From NCBI GenBank assembly GCA_025201345.1, contig JAIXMG010000015.1, positions 372,001 through 436,000 on the forward strand: a DNA stretch of 64,000 bases. Reading direction: 5' to 3'. Made by a program: the position numbers and the translations under genes. This DNA comes from Thamnidium elegans (Eukaryota > Mucoromycota > Mucoromycetes > Mucorales > Mucoraceae). The notes below the pieces were generated by a model that was not told the DNA's origin, did not search any database, and was given only the letters and a program-made list of their open reading frames with translations. Shown piece by piece: positions 22,602-36,071 of the stretch (positions within the stretch are counted from its first letter, which is position 1; every line of letters begins with the position of its first letter).

Positions 22602-24996
22602 TTATGAAGGTCGCATCTTTTGCTTCACCTTATTTAATTGTGAATCTACTTCACCTAGCATTTCTTCCAATTGGTCTTTTCTTCTTCGTGACATTGCGAT
22701 TTTTTTAGAGTATTCTGCAGACTAATAAAGAATTGCATTAGTTATTTTTATGTATGCATAAATAGAAATATGGGTTAGCTTTACCTTTCTTTTGGCGTAG
22801 GAGGAAACGGCATCATCGTCTTTGATATCATACTTTAAAAAGTCGTAATGTTGTTGTGAAGGGTGTCGAAGAGGACCACTTTGGTAAGATTCTTTTGAAG
22901 TAGTAGATAATAAGTCTTCATCATCGTCATGACTAAAAGCGGAATAACATGGTGTAGGCGAAGGCGGGTTTGTAGTAGGTCTGGTGGTAGCCAAGTGAGA
23001 CGAAACGGGAGATTGTTGATCGGGATGATACCCAGTTTGTAAAAGTAAATATTTTTCACCACCGTCAAACATGGCAGCACTAATTGTTAGTTAGTTGTGA
23101 ACTCGGAAACTTTTTTTAATTTTAGAAATACCTTTTTTGACTCAAGTCCTCCTCGTCAAAGTGGTCATCAAAATCTTTACCGTCGGCTCGTAACATTTGC
23201 TCCATTGTCTTTCGAAGTACTTGGATTTGTCTTTGAGCTTGCTTCAGGTCGTGTCGTAACTTGTTGTTTTCGTCTGTTTTAAATTGTAAATTGTTATAAT
23301 AAACGTATTGGTCTTCTGTGGCTCGTTGTTGTACAGTCTAATTTTTATTTTTTTAGGTTTCAGTTTTACGTGTAAACAATAAAAAAAAATTGCTTTACCT
23401 CTAATTCTATCTTTAACTGAGAAGCTGTTGGTGCTCCTTTTGAAGATACTCCTGTTAATCTATAGAAAGTAATTAGAAAGGGGAGATATTTTTTTAAAAA
23501 AAAAATAGTATATTTGCTTTACTTTTCTAAAGATTGCTTTAATTCTTCATTTTTTAACTGAAAGTTTTATACAAAAAAAAAGTTAGTTATGATACAAAAA
23601 CAAACAATAACAAAAAATTTACTTTTTCTTGTTCGTATTTTTGTTTAAATGTATCTTTTTCTTCTGTAACTTCGTCAACCAAGTTACAAAAGTAATCTAA
23701 ATCTTTGGAAATAGCTATAAAAAGTACATTATGAGTTCACTGATTTCATTGTTAAGTTATAGGCCTACCTTCTTTTTGTCCTTGAAGTGAACGAGAAGAG
23801 GCCTTTTCTTTTTCTAATTCATCTTTCAGCATATCAATAATAAAATCTTGTCCTGGTGCAGCAGGTACAGGGTCTGGCACGGGTTGTTTACTTTTTCTTT
23901 TTTCTAGACTGGATTTTCTTTTGTTTCTATCTGCCGTACTTCCGTTAGAAGAAGAGCGAGTCAAGGATTTAGTATCGTCGTCACCGCTACTGCTGTGTGA
24001 TAATTTAGGTACATTGTTGTTCTTCTTTCTTTTGGATAAGGTCATGGTAGAGTTAATAGAACTGGAACTTTCACTTCGTGATAGTAATTTAGCGTGTGCG
24101 ATTGCAGGTGAAGGTTGACGTAATTTACTCGTTGGTTTTTGCTCTGTACTGGATCTACTAGAAGATGAATTTTAGTACATTTTTTGTTTAAAAAAAAAAA
24201 AAAAAAAAAAAAACCTGTTGGTGCTTTGGGACATGTCTGCTATAGACGGTTTTCTAGTTGGTTTTTGAAGCTTTCGCTGTTGATGAAGGTCAGGCGAAAT
24301 TCTACTTGAAGTTACTCTATCTATTTATATATATATATGAGTTTTTTTTTATTGTTGTTTATAAAAGTAGGACTTTACCATGAATATTACTAGTGTTGTA
24401 GGATTCATTTAACTTTAGATAATTTGATTCTTCTAAAAATGCACATCATTATTTGACAATATCTTTGTACCACATTATTATAATCACATGAGTTTGAAAT
24501 GATTATATTATGCTTATTTGTATTATACCTGGATCGATCCTTCTTAATGGTTTCATATAGGAACCTCTTCTTAGAAGCTTATCAGGTGGACTGTTTGAAG
24601 TCATTTGCTGATTAAGTGAAGCAGAACTAGCTCGATGTCTTAATGACATATTACTGTAATAATGAAATATTAGTTGAAAAAAGGAGTGACCGGTTTATTT
24701 ACGAAAAAAAAAAAAAGATCTTTTTACCTAAAACGTTTTGCTTGCTTTTCTGTATTGTCTGCTAAAGTCGCTTCACGAACATTGTTAAATGAGATTGAGG
24801 AATGCATTGAAAGTCCCTCTTTTCTATCTACTACAAGAAAAAAAAAATAGATATATTTTAATATTACACTGAAACACAGGGCCTAAAAAAAAGTATTGTT
24901 AAATTAAAACGAACCGCTGTTAGAAGTCGAAGTAGACGAGTTCTTGCTTTGCTTTCCTAAGCCTAACTTTTGCCAAAATCTTGGTGAAGAAGACAT
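22602..24996 (-). CDS. Twelve-exon Ser/Lys-rich coiled-coil protein of unknown function
   Basis: Twelve exons on the minus strand (24915-24996, 24728-24830, 24529-24653, 24379-24432, 24215-24320, 23769-24157, 23623-23714, 23523-23557, 23399-23459, 23132-23337, 22785-23079, 22602-22721) join in phase to 555 residues. The start MSSSPRFWQKLGLGKQSK is basic. Residues 30-270 are Ser/Arg/Lys-rich and probably disordered. Residues about 285-420 form a coiled coil, including VDEVTEEKDTFKQKYEQE and RHDLKQAQRQIQVLRKTMEQ. A Pro/Ser stretch follows, and the protein ends in a charged helix (SRRRKDQLEEMLGEVDSQLN). I do not recognise the family. A basic disordered head with a coiled coil suggests a scaffold or a cytoskeleton-associated protein, but this is only inference. 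Many short exons make individual boundaries less certain than the whole. Confidence 0.72.
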
Positions 24997-26043
24997 GCTT
25001 TTTTTTTTTTGAAAGTAAAAAGTTGTAAGTAAAAATAAAATACTATTGTATTCCAAAAAAGAAAAGAAAAAGAAAAAGAAAAAAAAAAAAAACTTTAACA
25101 TTGCACAAAACTATTAAAGATTTGAAGCAGGAGTAAGGTGGGACGAAACGGACTTTGAACCCAAACCTACTGTGCTTATTTTACTTTCTATTTCTTTTTT
25201 TTTTTTATTACTCTCTCTTTCATATTATACTGCTTAACTCTAACAACTTTTTTTTTTGTTATTGTTGTTGGTATAGTGTTACTAATTGAAAAAAAAAGTT
25301 AAAATTTCCATTTCCATGTACAGGACCGCATAATTACAGGACGCCTTATCGTTATAAGTAGTGTATAAACAACATTTAATATGTCACCTGAACCTTTTTA
25401 CGCCCATGATACTGAAAGAATAAAATATAATCGATTTTTAGCAATTATAATAACTTCTCCTTTCATTTTACTTTACTTATATCCCCCTTTTTTTCCCTCC
25501 TAATTCCCTCTCCGTTCTACTATATAAACATTTTTTTAATCCTTCAATTATTTGCATATACGATACATATAAAACTAGATTTTAATACTTTTTTTTTTGC
25601 AGATCTCTCTCTCTCTGTAGTTTATATATATATAAAAAAATATGTACGTTGTGCATTAAAACAAAAGTATATGCTGTATGTTTATTCGTACGTAATATAA
25701 ACAAAACAAAAAAAAAATATGTGTATTATATACACAGTTTACACATCATTTTCTATAATAACAACCACAAAAAAAAAAAATATTTCGTTAATGCATTATT
25801 TAAACCCAATATCTCGGTGGTAAAAATGTTTTGCACTTTCCTAATTTAGTTTTTCACCCTTAAACTCCAACTTAATCGGTTGACTACAATTAAAATAAAC
25901 TTGGATCTTTACCTTTCTTGAACGTATTACATATTTACTATTTAGAGAAGTAACCATGGATACTACTAAGTATACGCGCGTAATATAAAACTTTCATTCA
26001 AAAAATGACTCACTATGTAGCCCCCCATGCTTTTTTTACGGCT

Positions 26044-26085
<42 letters not shown>

Positions 26086-27822
26086 TGGTTCTTGCATCCA
26101 GAATCTATGCCTAACGTACCGGTTCTTTTTTTTTTTTTTCTTTTTGCAAGTACTTTAATTTAAACTTGAAGAGCATATACTATTAGCACTATTTTGAATT
26201 AGATTAAAGGAAGCATAGATCGAGTATTTTTTAGACCTTTTAGACCGATTAAAAGGGAAAGCTAACCTCTCTACGTCTTTCAGGATCAAAATTACTGCCT
26301 AGGGCGTCAAGCATCTACTATAAGCACTATTCTAGATTATACTTTGGAAAACTTGATTGTGTTTTGCTCAAGAAAAAAAAATAGGGGAAGATCTGACCAT
26401 TGTTACTGCTAATATTATTCTTTTAGAAACGCCTTTTTTTTAAGTTGCTTAAACTTGATTTTGGTCTCTCTCTTTTTTAGTTATAAATGCTTAAGAAAAC
26501 TTGATTGAGGTTTATTTTTTTATTTTTTTATCCCTAATTTCCCCTCCAAAAGCTACATGCATAATCATTTTTTCTTAAATAAATAAAAAGAGATATAAAA
26601 TAAAAAAAAAGACTTGGTATTGTTCTTTTTCTCAATGATAATTAAATTAATCTTACAAACTGTTTTTGTTCAATTCCCGATTTTGTGTTACGGAATCATG
26701 CAATGTGAGTAACATATAGTAGTCTATGTTACCTTGCGTTTTTAAATATATACTAACCGTACGATGCTCACCATTTTCTTTTTTTAGAGTGCTATAGAAA
26801 AGAAAACATAAGCAGGAGATATATATATATTATATACCAAGTAACTAATTACGTTTTCGTTTTCTTCTTTTTTCTGCGTCATTGACAGATTGAGCTTGCG
26901 TTGCTGGTATTTGTTGAAATCTCTTTTGGGTGGCTCCTTCAAAATATATATATATATAGTTTAAATTTTCACGCGATACACGCGTTCGAAACGCACTCTT
27001 CAGAAGTCGATATTCTAACTTTACATCCAATGATAACTTTTCTTCTGATTAGGGAAAAACTAGACGAAATTCATTACCCTATAAAATGCTGAACTATGTA
27101 TCCTGTAGTACGACCATTTATTTGTATTTCCCTCGGTTACTAAGTTTAAATCATTTTTTTTTTATTAAATTACTTCCCTTTTTTTTTTAGTGGTAGTAAA
27201 CATACACGAAAATATGTATACTTTTTCTTTTTAAGTCGTAATAATAGAAATACTGGAAGAAAAGAATACTAGATAATTTTTATTTTGGCTTGTACGACAA
27301 TTACGATTATTTTGATTAAAAAAAAAAAAGTATACTTTTCGCCGACGCCCCCTTTTTCTTAATACATGACCAAAAAAAAAACAGAATATCTCTAAGCCTT
27401 AATAATTAAGTATTGGTTAAATTGGGGGACTGGGGTTTATCTCGCGAATCAACGCTTTTATACTCACAATTCTTGATGTAAGGCCAAAGTATGACTTTTT
27501 TTTTAAACTTGAATGCTGATAACTTGCTTTAGGTCTATCTTACCTCATTATCATTAATTCTTGAACTTGAATAACCAAAAATATATCGATACTGTGCCAA
27601 AAGTAGATAGATGTAACAATCGTTAGCTACCTTGCGTCTAACTTGCATCAATATCGTCAATTTCTTTTATAACAAATTATCCCTGAACTCGGATATTTAT
27701 GAAACCATTAACCACCTATGTTTACAATAGCGATTGGTGGCTACCTTAGTTCTATTTATGAAGTTGTCGACCAAAAAAATATCACAGAGTACACCAACGG
27801 TTTAGGTAAATAATCTGCTATT

Positions 27823-27862
<40 letters not shown>

Positions 27863-28034
27863 GAATGTATTACGGAGTCGTTTCTATGTTTCGGATTCAT
27901 CAAGATTTTCTAACCATAAAAGTAAAAGGACAGGTATTCTTTTTTTAAACAGATGGAATGTTACAAGGTCAGGTAGGTTTGGCTTTTTTTTTCAGTTTAT
28001 ACTAACAGAGAGAAAACAATTGTTTTGAGATGAC

Positions 28035-28077
<43 letters not shown>

Positions 28078-29619
28078 CTTTTTTTTTTCGTACTTGATAA
28101 AGTTATATATTCTAGTTGAAAAGAGTATCTATCTTTTTGTTATACTCTTCCAGTATTCATTATTTTTATATTCTTGTGCTAAGTGTGCGAACGGAACTAT
28201 TCCAACTCAATTTTTTTTCCCAACTGGCAAAAATATTTATCGCGGGGATGATGATAAGAGATGATAGAGAAAACGTAGAATATAAAGGTACACATTTAAA
28301 GAATAATAATGTCTTTTTCATTCTCTATAATTGAAAACTCTATATTTTAATACATGTATTATTATTGTATTTTAATAAACTACTTCAAATTATAGTGGAA
28401 AATGGAGTTTTTTTTTTTTTTTTTTTTTTTTTTTGAAAATTTTTTTCACCCTTTTTTTTTGTGACCCATAATATATTTAAAATTGTATTTTTAAACGTAT
28501 TTAACGCGATAATAACTCTCATTTTAACGACTATAGATGATACATGTCATTAAATTGGTAACTATAGTGTTTTTAAACTGATATATACAAGAAGTGTGTA
28601 ATTTTTTTTTTTTTTTTTTTTTTTTTTTTCATTTTTTTTTTTCGGTTTTTTCTTTTTGGGAAGTATAGGATTTTTTTTTGGATAAACTTAATAATGAAGA
28701 ATGATCTTTTTAAATCAAAATGATTTTATCTCGTAAATCCATTGCTCGCTTCGATTTTTAAACATAAATGTTAGTTTCATCTAATTCTCCTCCCTTTTTT
28801 TATGTGTATATCGATATATGGTCTACGAAAAGTTATTGACTAAACGTTTCCGATATTTTTAACGTTTTAATTTAACCGAAAATAATGATGTAGTTATCTC
28901 TCTCTCTCTTTTTTTTTAATACTACTTAATAAGAGGATGAAAGATCTATCACAATACTATATACATATATATATGTATATTTACTTTATTATTATCAGAT
29001 TTATTTTGGAACTTTTCTCAAAGAAAAAAAAATAGGTGAGAATTAAAAGAAAAGAACGTGTTTCTTTTTAAATATTACGCCTCTTAATCAATAATAATGT
29101 ATTCTTTGTAATAAACTATATGTCGAGTTATCTCAGTTTTAATTGGAAAATATAAATTATATTACTTTTGCAGTACAAGCGGGGGCGGTTCATATTGTTT
29201 TTTTTTTTAAAAAAAAAGTACCTAAGTCTGAAACATTTGTTATGTTTTTATTCTTTTTTTATGTAACTAAGAGATCGACTGTTTCAGTCCTGAAAACAGG
29301 GGAAAAACTATTTTTTTTTTTTTTTTCTTTTTTTTTTGGAATATGAAGGAACCAAGAGTTTTGAACCAACAATGTGGTAGCTGGTAAATAAACCCAGAAT
29401 CAGATACCAGTTTGTAACCAGCGAGGTCGGGGAACTCCCCTTGATTTACAAAATATAAAGTATGAAATAAAAAAAAACCCCAAGAATTCTTCCCACCCTT
29501 TAGACAATAATAGTATTAGTTTTTTTTAATGAAAAAAAAAAACATAACGCCAATGCCTCCATTTTTTTTTTTTTTTTTTTTTTTTTTGAGAACGTTTATA
29601 AGTATAATTAAAGTAGTTT

Positions 29620-29672
<53 letters not shown>

Positions 29673-29683
29673 ATTAAAAAAAA
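24997..29683. other. 4.7-kb gene-poor AT-rich region
   Basis: No convincing coding sequence. Homopolymers include A38 at 26046-26083, T41 at 28037-28077 and a T33 directly followed by A15 at 29623-29670. An imperfect repeat of about 40 bp occurs at 26171-26211 and 26308-26350. AAACTTGATT recurs near 26351, 26453 and 26498. A palindromic ATACATATATATATGTAT lies near 28960-28980. Frames here encode only Phe-, Lys- or Tyr-rich peptides. Confidence 0.55.
26171..26350. repeat. Imperfect direct repeat, about 137-bp spacing
   Basis: Two related segments, 26171-26211 and 26308-26350, share the core AGCAT-TACTAT-AGCACTATT followed by AGATT and a purine-rich end. The copies differ by several substitutions and a small indel. 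They could be remains of a tandem duplication or of a non-autonomous element. No terminal repeats are evident. Confidence 0.4.
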
Positions 29684-31819
29684 CTATTCGTTATCAAAAT
29701 CTCCTTCAGAAAATTCGCGATCTGCTTGCTTCTTTTTACTTTTCGAAGGGTTTAGTTTTTCTTTACGAATGGGTATTTTGATTCCCTGACGAGCAAAACA
29801 TTTCGACAAAGGCGTAGATTCTATAGTATACATGGTTTTTAGCTGCAATAAAAAAGCGGAGAAGATAAAGGATTTAACTTACGAACTACTCCAGGGAATT
29901 TTTTGGCTGTAAAGACTGTAAATGGGTCAGTATAGATTGCCTTAAGAACATGCGAGTTTGACGAAGTATTAACACTACGCGCGTACGGTCTAAAATTGAT
30001 TCGGGTGAGAGCGGAATAAGCTAGAGATCTTTCTTTATATTCATGTTTATATATATTTATGATTTTTTTTTCCTCTTTTTTTTCCTCTTTTTTTTATTTT
30101 TTTTTATTTTTTTTTATTTTTTTTTATTTTTTTTTTTTTTTAGAATTTTTAGAATTTTTAGTTTTACTTACGATCCAACATCTACTAATGAAAACTTCAA
30201 ACGAAAGCAACCTTCAGTCCGTAAACTAACGTCTTGAAAAACGAAATAAATCCCTAGATTTCCATTTAAATCGTATAATTTTGTGGCCGACGATACGGAT
30301 GAGCCTACCAAGTTTCTCATCTTGATGGCAGAATTTGTTTCCACACCTTCCTCATCCAAGGTGGTTGTTGGAAAACTAATGACTTGGGATAAATGATTAG
30401 CATGATTTGTAATATTACCGTCATCGTTTTCCAATTCGTTTTGTTGCCATGAGTCACACATAGCCACTAGAAATGAGACATCGAATGTTCTGAGAAAATC
30501 AAGTGGTGAGGTGGTTTTTTTAAGCATGAACATTTTAGTCAAATATATACATTTTCATCCAATAGGATATGTTACTTACTCTGGATTTACAATTTGTCCG
30601 CTATCCGTAGTTATAATTAATTGCACTATTGGAGGAGGCGAAATCGGCCTTCTGTCCTTATCTCCAAATCCACACATTCTAGCTCTTGATGGTTGTTGCG
30701 CAATTTTCAACTCATATATTCTAGTATAACAGAAAAAAAAAAAGCTCTCCAGTTATTAAAATTATATAGGTCACAAAAAGTTAAAATACCTTTCATTGCC
30801 GTGTGGTGTAATTATTGATTGGTTATTTTCAGTAACAGGTACCTTTGTTGCGTTAGAAGATCCTGCAAGAGCTTTTGATGCTGCTGCTTTAGCTAAACTA
30901 GCAGAATCTTTAGATAAAGACTGATAATATTCGGGATTGTTATTCTGTAATAAACGCGATTGTGGAGGTTGTATATCAAATTCTTGCACGTGGTTTGTAA
31001 AAAACGAAGGAGCATATTGAGCAGTACTTGTGTTGACAAGGCTTTGCCATGAGCCCATATCTTGTCGATTGGAATTATTTTTGGTCGCTAAAGAGATAAG
31101 TTCATAAAATACGTCTTGTTCTTGTCTAGGTTTTGGTTTAAGGCCGGAATGACCTGCACTTGAAGCTAATGGCGGTTGCGATGGTTCGAATGAGGATAGC
31201 AGTACATTGGGATCGCTAATGAGTACGTTTTGTTGCTGTTGTAAAGGCGGGGGTGGGGGCGGGGGTCGAGTAAAAATGTAATTATCATTATTGGTATCAC
31301 TATTATTGAACATTATATCACTATTGCCGCATTGTTGCAGGTTTTCTATAACCAGGTTATTTATATTTGATGAAAAGGTTATTAACATATACTATTCCTT
31401 TTGTTACCTTCTTTTATTTGATCAATAAATAATGACTGGCTATTGTTAGGGCCCAATAGGATATTCGAAGAGGAAGGGTCGATTACTGAATTATTATTGA
31501 ATTGATTTGGAGAATAGTAATTATTGGATACTAGATTTAATACCGTTTGCTCATCAAAATTAGAGTGTGTGTATGAATGGCGTGGAATTTGTTCATTATT
31601 TAGAACACGCTGTTGTTGTTGATGATGCTGATTTTGGTTTAGCCGAGGATGACGCTGCTGCTGCTGCTGCTGCTGTTCGTGTTGCTGTTCGCGTATATGT
31701 TGCTGTTGCTGCTGTATGTTTTGTTGTTGCTGCTGCTGCTGCTGTTGTATTTGATGTTGCTGTACTTGCTGTGTTGTAATTCTATAAAACTTCTCAAAGT
31801 CTGTGTTTGCGTTATCCAT
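29684..31819 (-). CDS. Velvet-domain regulator with polyglutamine N-terminus
   Basis: Six exons (31408-31819, 30790-31345, 30580-30720, 30172-30489, 29883-29989, 29684-29820 on the minus strand) give 556 residues. The N-terminal 320 residues are low complexity: Gln tracts at about 20-75, encoded by CAG and CAA, then Asn/Ser-rich stretches and a Pro8 run. The velvet domain occupies about 323-530. It starts [21 protein letters not shown] with [14 protein letters not shown], continues with [18 protein letters not shown] and [18 protein letters not shown], and ends [15 protein letters not shown]. Velvet proteins are fungal transcription regulators with an NF-kB-like DNA-binding fold that control sporulation and secondary metabolism, often as dimers. 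A C-terminal velvet domain after a long disordered region recalls VelC; paralogue assignment needs a tree. The 182-nt fourth intron carries an A/T-rich microsatellite. Confidence 0.92.
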
Positions 31820-31834
31820 AATACTTTTTTTTTA

Positions 31835-31871
<37 letters not shown>

Positions 31872-32682
31872 CCTCTGTAAAATTAATTCTGACTTTTTAT
31901 CTGTTAAAGATATCTAGCCGTAATGATGGTAGTAGTTACTCAGGCCGAGCGGTAAAATATCGTTTGTTATTTATAGCTTTTTTTTTTTTTTTTTTTTTTT
32001 TCGCGAAGAAAAAAAAAGTTTTTGAAAAGGAGAAAAAGAGAAAGAAAAAGGGAAAGAAAAGGGAAGAAAAGAAAAAAAAAATATTAGTTGAATTGTACTA
32101 CAAAAAAAAAAATTAAAAAAAAAACGATCACTTTTTAAGTTTGTGTGCTTGATAGTCTAAATAATTTTTCAAGAAAAAAAGAAAAAAGAGTCTGTATAGT
32201 TATTAACTTTTTGGTCCATACATGACTCTTTAAATTAATCTTAAATTTGCTAATATGCTTTCACGGTTGTCGTAACGACTAAAAAAAATGATTTTATGTT
32301 ACGTTAAATCTTTTAAGACACGGATGAAACACGTTACTTAGTTTTTGATTGGAAGAACTTTTTAACATTAAATATTTCAAGCGTTCCCCTACATTTTTCC
32401 CTTACCTGTGCGTCTTAAAGTAATGTACATTTATTAAAATTAAGATTTACAGTGGCGTAATAACCGATAAAAGCTAAATTATATCGTGAAAACTAACTTT
32501 TAAGTTGATCTCTTCAAAAAAGGATTTAGTTCTTTTTCATCTTTTGTTATGTCAAATTGATCACTGAGATACTATGTAACAAAAAAACAAAAAAAATATT
32601 AGCACCTATCAAATTTGAACACATTTTTTTTTTATAATTGGGTTTTTATTCTAAATAAATATAATAATGTGTTTTCGTTCTA

Positions 32683-32716
<34 letters not shown>

Positions 32717-35700
32717 GCTCCCTCCCCTACCGTAAGATTTACAAAAATTATTGAATAGACCTATTTTTTTGTATGACACTAGCGCCAATAGGATTGGATA
32801 ATGACCCGAGCTCGGTACTACTCAATCGGAGCTCATTACCAAGTTGTCGGTTCTATATATCCTAATACATCTTTCTTTTAAAACTTTTTTTTATTATCGA
32901 ATGGTTTAAATAAATATATAAAAATATTTTTAAAAAAAGTATACTTATTCGATATAATTCATAAAAAAAAAAAATAGGTGGAAAGAAATAAATTGCTAGT
33001 GTTAAAGGTCTTCATTTTGATCTCACATATTTAAGGTTATTTACAAATATAGTAAGTGTAAGTTCTAGACTAGATTTATACGATTGCGTGTGAACGTACT
33101 TACAAAGTGTAAATATGCTGAAGTAAAAAGTATGCGTAATATAGTCTGCGATTGGTTATATTTTTTTTTTTTTTACTGTTCGATTTGATCTAAAAATATA
33201 CTAGCGATCGATTAGTAACTCACCCGATAAGCGATATTAGTCCATATTTAACATGAAGAATACCTTTAATAGAGTATCTTGTTTATTTTTGTCTGACGAT
33301 TTTTGTTATCAGAAATAATTTATGTATGTACCTCGCCCCCCTTTTTTTTTAGAAAAATAAATAAATAAAAGCTTTCTAACCATTTGTACTCGCTAATTTT
33401 CAATAATATATGTATGTACTAATTATTTAAAATTGAAGCTTAATTTGATTTTAAAGTATTGATAGGTCTTCCATCCGCGTATTTGAGAATATGTATATAA
33501 AAAAAGGGAAATATGATATATTGTTTAGGTAATACAAAATATATCTGGAGAACAGACATGTCTTTGTTTTCTGGGTGTTTCAAACCCGGGAATTAGGATG
33601 TACTGTCATATCCAGGACACTCACAAGCGACGATTGATCTATTTAATATTTTACAAATACTTGGGTAGGAAAAAAAAAAAAAAAAAGTATATTTCGAATA
33701 AGCTTTTTTTTTGGAAACAGCCCCTGCTGAGATGAATATGTTTAAATGGTGTGGTACTAAACATGAAAATCAGCTCAATACAGTGAATGTATACGACAAG
33801 TGTCATCTGCCAAAGAAAAAAAAAAGGGATTGAATTAAAAAAGACTTCAGATACTATTGGATAATAAAAATAGATACTAGCAAATATCTGAAACAAAAAT
33901 TTGGCACACAATATTTTTTTTTAAGCTCTTACAGATACATTTTGTATGCTTTATTTATTTAACCGCGTCAAGGTATAGAAATAATAAAGATCGCTTCAAT
34001 TGAGCACAGCAGGACTTTATTTTATCCACATCCTTAAAAATAAAATCGTTCTACTTCTAAATTTCATAAGATCACCGTGCTTAAATGATCGTCTAGCTAG
34101 CAGAAGAATCTATATGCCAGCAAAACCATTATCTTTAAAAAAATCCGTAAGATAAAACCAGTATTGACGTACAGGATAAAAAAAGAAAAAGTACCTGTGA
34201 TACCCCTGCAAAGAGAAAGTGTGAATGTGAGATGAGAGAAAGATAAAGCTGTAATGAAGAATAACAACACTGCTGATTTATTATTGTAGGAACCCAAAAC
34301 ATTCCATTCTCTTATTGATAGTATTATTATTTACTTGTTAAAAATACTTTGGACTGAAAATATAAGCATTTGACGAGAAAAACCATTAATTTTTCTAATT
34401 AAAAAAAATAATCTTGTATGGTATACAAAACTCAAGATAAATACTTATTTCAAGATTTAATATGTCTGAATGATGATTTCAAAGTAAATAATCAAAAGTG
34501 GTGCAATTTCTCGATGATCAATTGAAGCTCAGAACGAATAACGACACCTATATCTGCTGAGCTTTGAATTCAGGGCAGCCGGATCAATGATGTAGGTCGA
34601 CAGAGATCGGGTATATCCCAAGAAGATTTCTTTAAACCTGATTTTCATATCACTAACATAGAAAAAGTACTAGCATTAAATAAAATAAAGTCAGATTTGA
34701 TTAGCTAACCAATCGATCGTATATATATATGTTTACCTTGGGCTCCAGTTGTGGTAAGAGAATATATAAACCAGTATATGAAGTTATATGATGAAAGAGC
34801 CTTGTTTGGTTTACTTTACCTTAAACTAAATATAACTTTGCTTATTCAATGGTATTCTACTTATCTTTAGATTATACTTAAGTTATAATCTCAGACTGAT
34901 TACCGTTTGAGAGACATTTCGTCATAACTAACTGGTAAGTATCTTTATATTCAAACAAAAACAAAAAGATGGGAAATATCAGTTTCATAAATAAAAAAGA
35001 GAATCTTCATATATGATACTCAATTTTACTTATTTTATAGAAATACATTGCTCTGACAATCAAGACGGCTATTGAAACTCTTGCTCTGCTTGGACCTGTT
35101 TGAAGTTTATAAACGTATTCAGTTGTAAATAAATCGAGTAAAAGATGTTCCATATTGAAATAAAATATGCATTCTCCGTTGAAACGGAATAAACCATATA
35201 ATATATCTATAGAGAGAGAGAGAGAGAAGAGAAAGGAACAGCAAAGGAAACAAAAAAAAACATAATGCGCGCCTTTATGGCATCATGGGAAAAGTTCATA
35301 AAAGGAAAGAGGTGCGTAGTTAAAGTTAATACTGCGACTAATTTAAAAGGGTTATTTACAGGATTTTACTCAAAACAGATTGTTTCTGAGTATAAAAAGA
35401 TTTATATGGAAAGTTCATAATGGTCCATTTTTACTAAATTATATACTTTCGGAAGAAGTTATACGTAATTCACATATTACTCATAACTGAGTTATTTTAG
35501 ATTAAATACATGTCTACTAAAAGATATATTTATTATAACTGAGATATCAGAGTAATTGCATTCGACAATTGGAGGAAATACGACGGTTTCCTTAATTCAA
35601 TATACAGTTACAGTTTATTCGTCTGACGGAAACAAAAAATTACAGACTGTCTAAGTATAGTCTACTTTTCATATAATAGGAAGTACAGATTTAAAATCTA

Positions 35701-35854
35701 CTTCTTTCTGAGTACATAAAGAACAGTCCAAAGCTAGCTTTACATTTTTATTTCCCTCAACCATGCTTGGGATAGAGTGCTGTCTACCAAAGAAAAATCT
35801 CATGTAACTTAAGAACATTATTAATGTGATCACTTGCTCATTCAACTATTAAAT

Positions 35855-35894
<40 letters not shown>

Positions 35895-36071
35895 TCTTTT
35901 ATAAAGCAAGACATATAATTGCACTTTTATGAACTAGATGAAGAAAAATACACCAAAAAAAAAATTTTTTTTATACGTATTATTTTGAAATGAAAATCAT
36001 TTATTTCGTATTGAAAACGCTTAAATAATGTTTCTAGTAGTAAGCATTTTAATTAAAAACAGCAAAGGTTA
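31820..36071. other. Gene-poor region upstream of the velvet gene (left part)
   Basis: More than 4 kb without a supported gene. It holds a T34 tract at 31838-31871 just upstream of the velvet start, an (AAT)n microsatellite near 32684-32714 and an A35 tract at 35858-35892. A GA-repeat lies at about 35212-35232. Around 31930-31960 is a tRNA-like A-box without a matching B-box. The length of the upstream region may reflect dispersed regulation of the velvet gene, which is inference. Confidence 0.5.

Noticed and set aside
30043..30237. Phe-rich frame in the fourth velvet intron
   Set aside because: It is made by the T-rich microsatellite; the GT-AG intron joins two velvet-domain exons in phase.
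31930..31965. tRNA-like A-box (GGCCGAGCGGTAAA)
   Set aside because: No B-box, acceptor stem or anticodon arm can be formed at suitable distance, so no tRNA is called.
31567..32116. Plus-strand Val/Ala- and Leu-rich frames opposite the velvet N-terminus
   Set aside because: They are translations of the CAG/CTG repeat of the polyglutamine region and of poly-T tracts.
32800..32850. Imperfect inverted repeat around GAGCTC
   Set aside because: The stem is short and interrupted; such pairings are expected by chance in a window of this size.
34500..35130. Possible transposase-like fragments
   Set aside because: Short peptides could be read in several frames, but none contains a motif that supports a specific transposase family.
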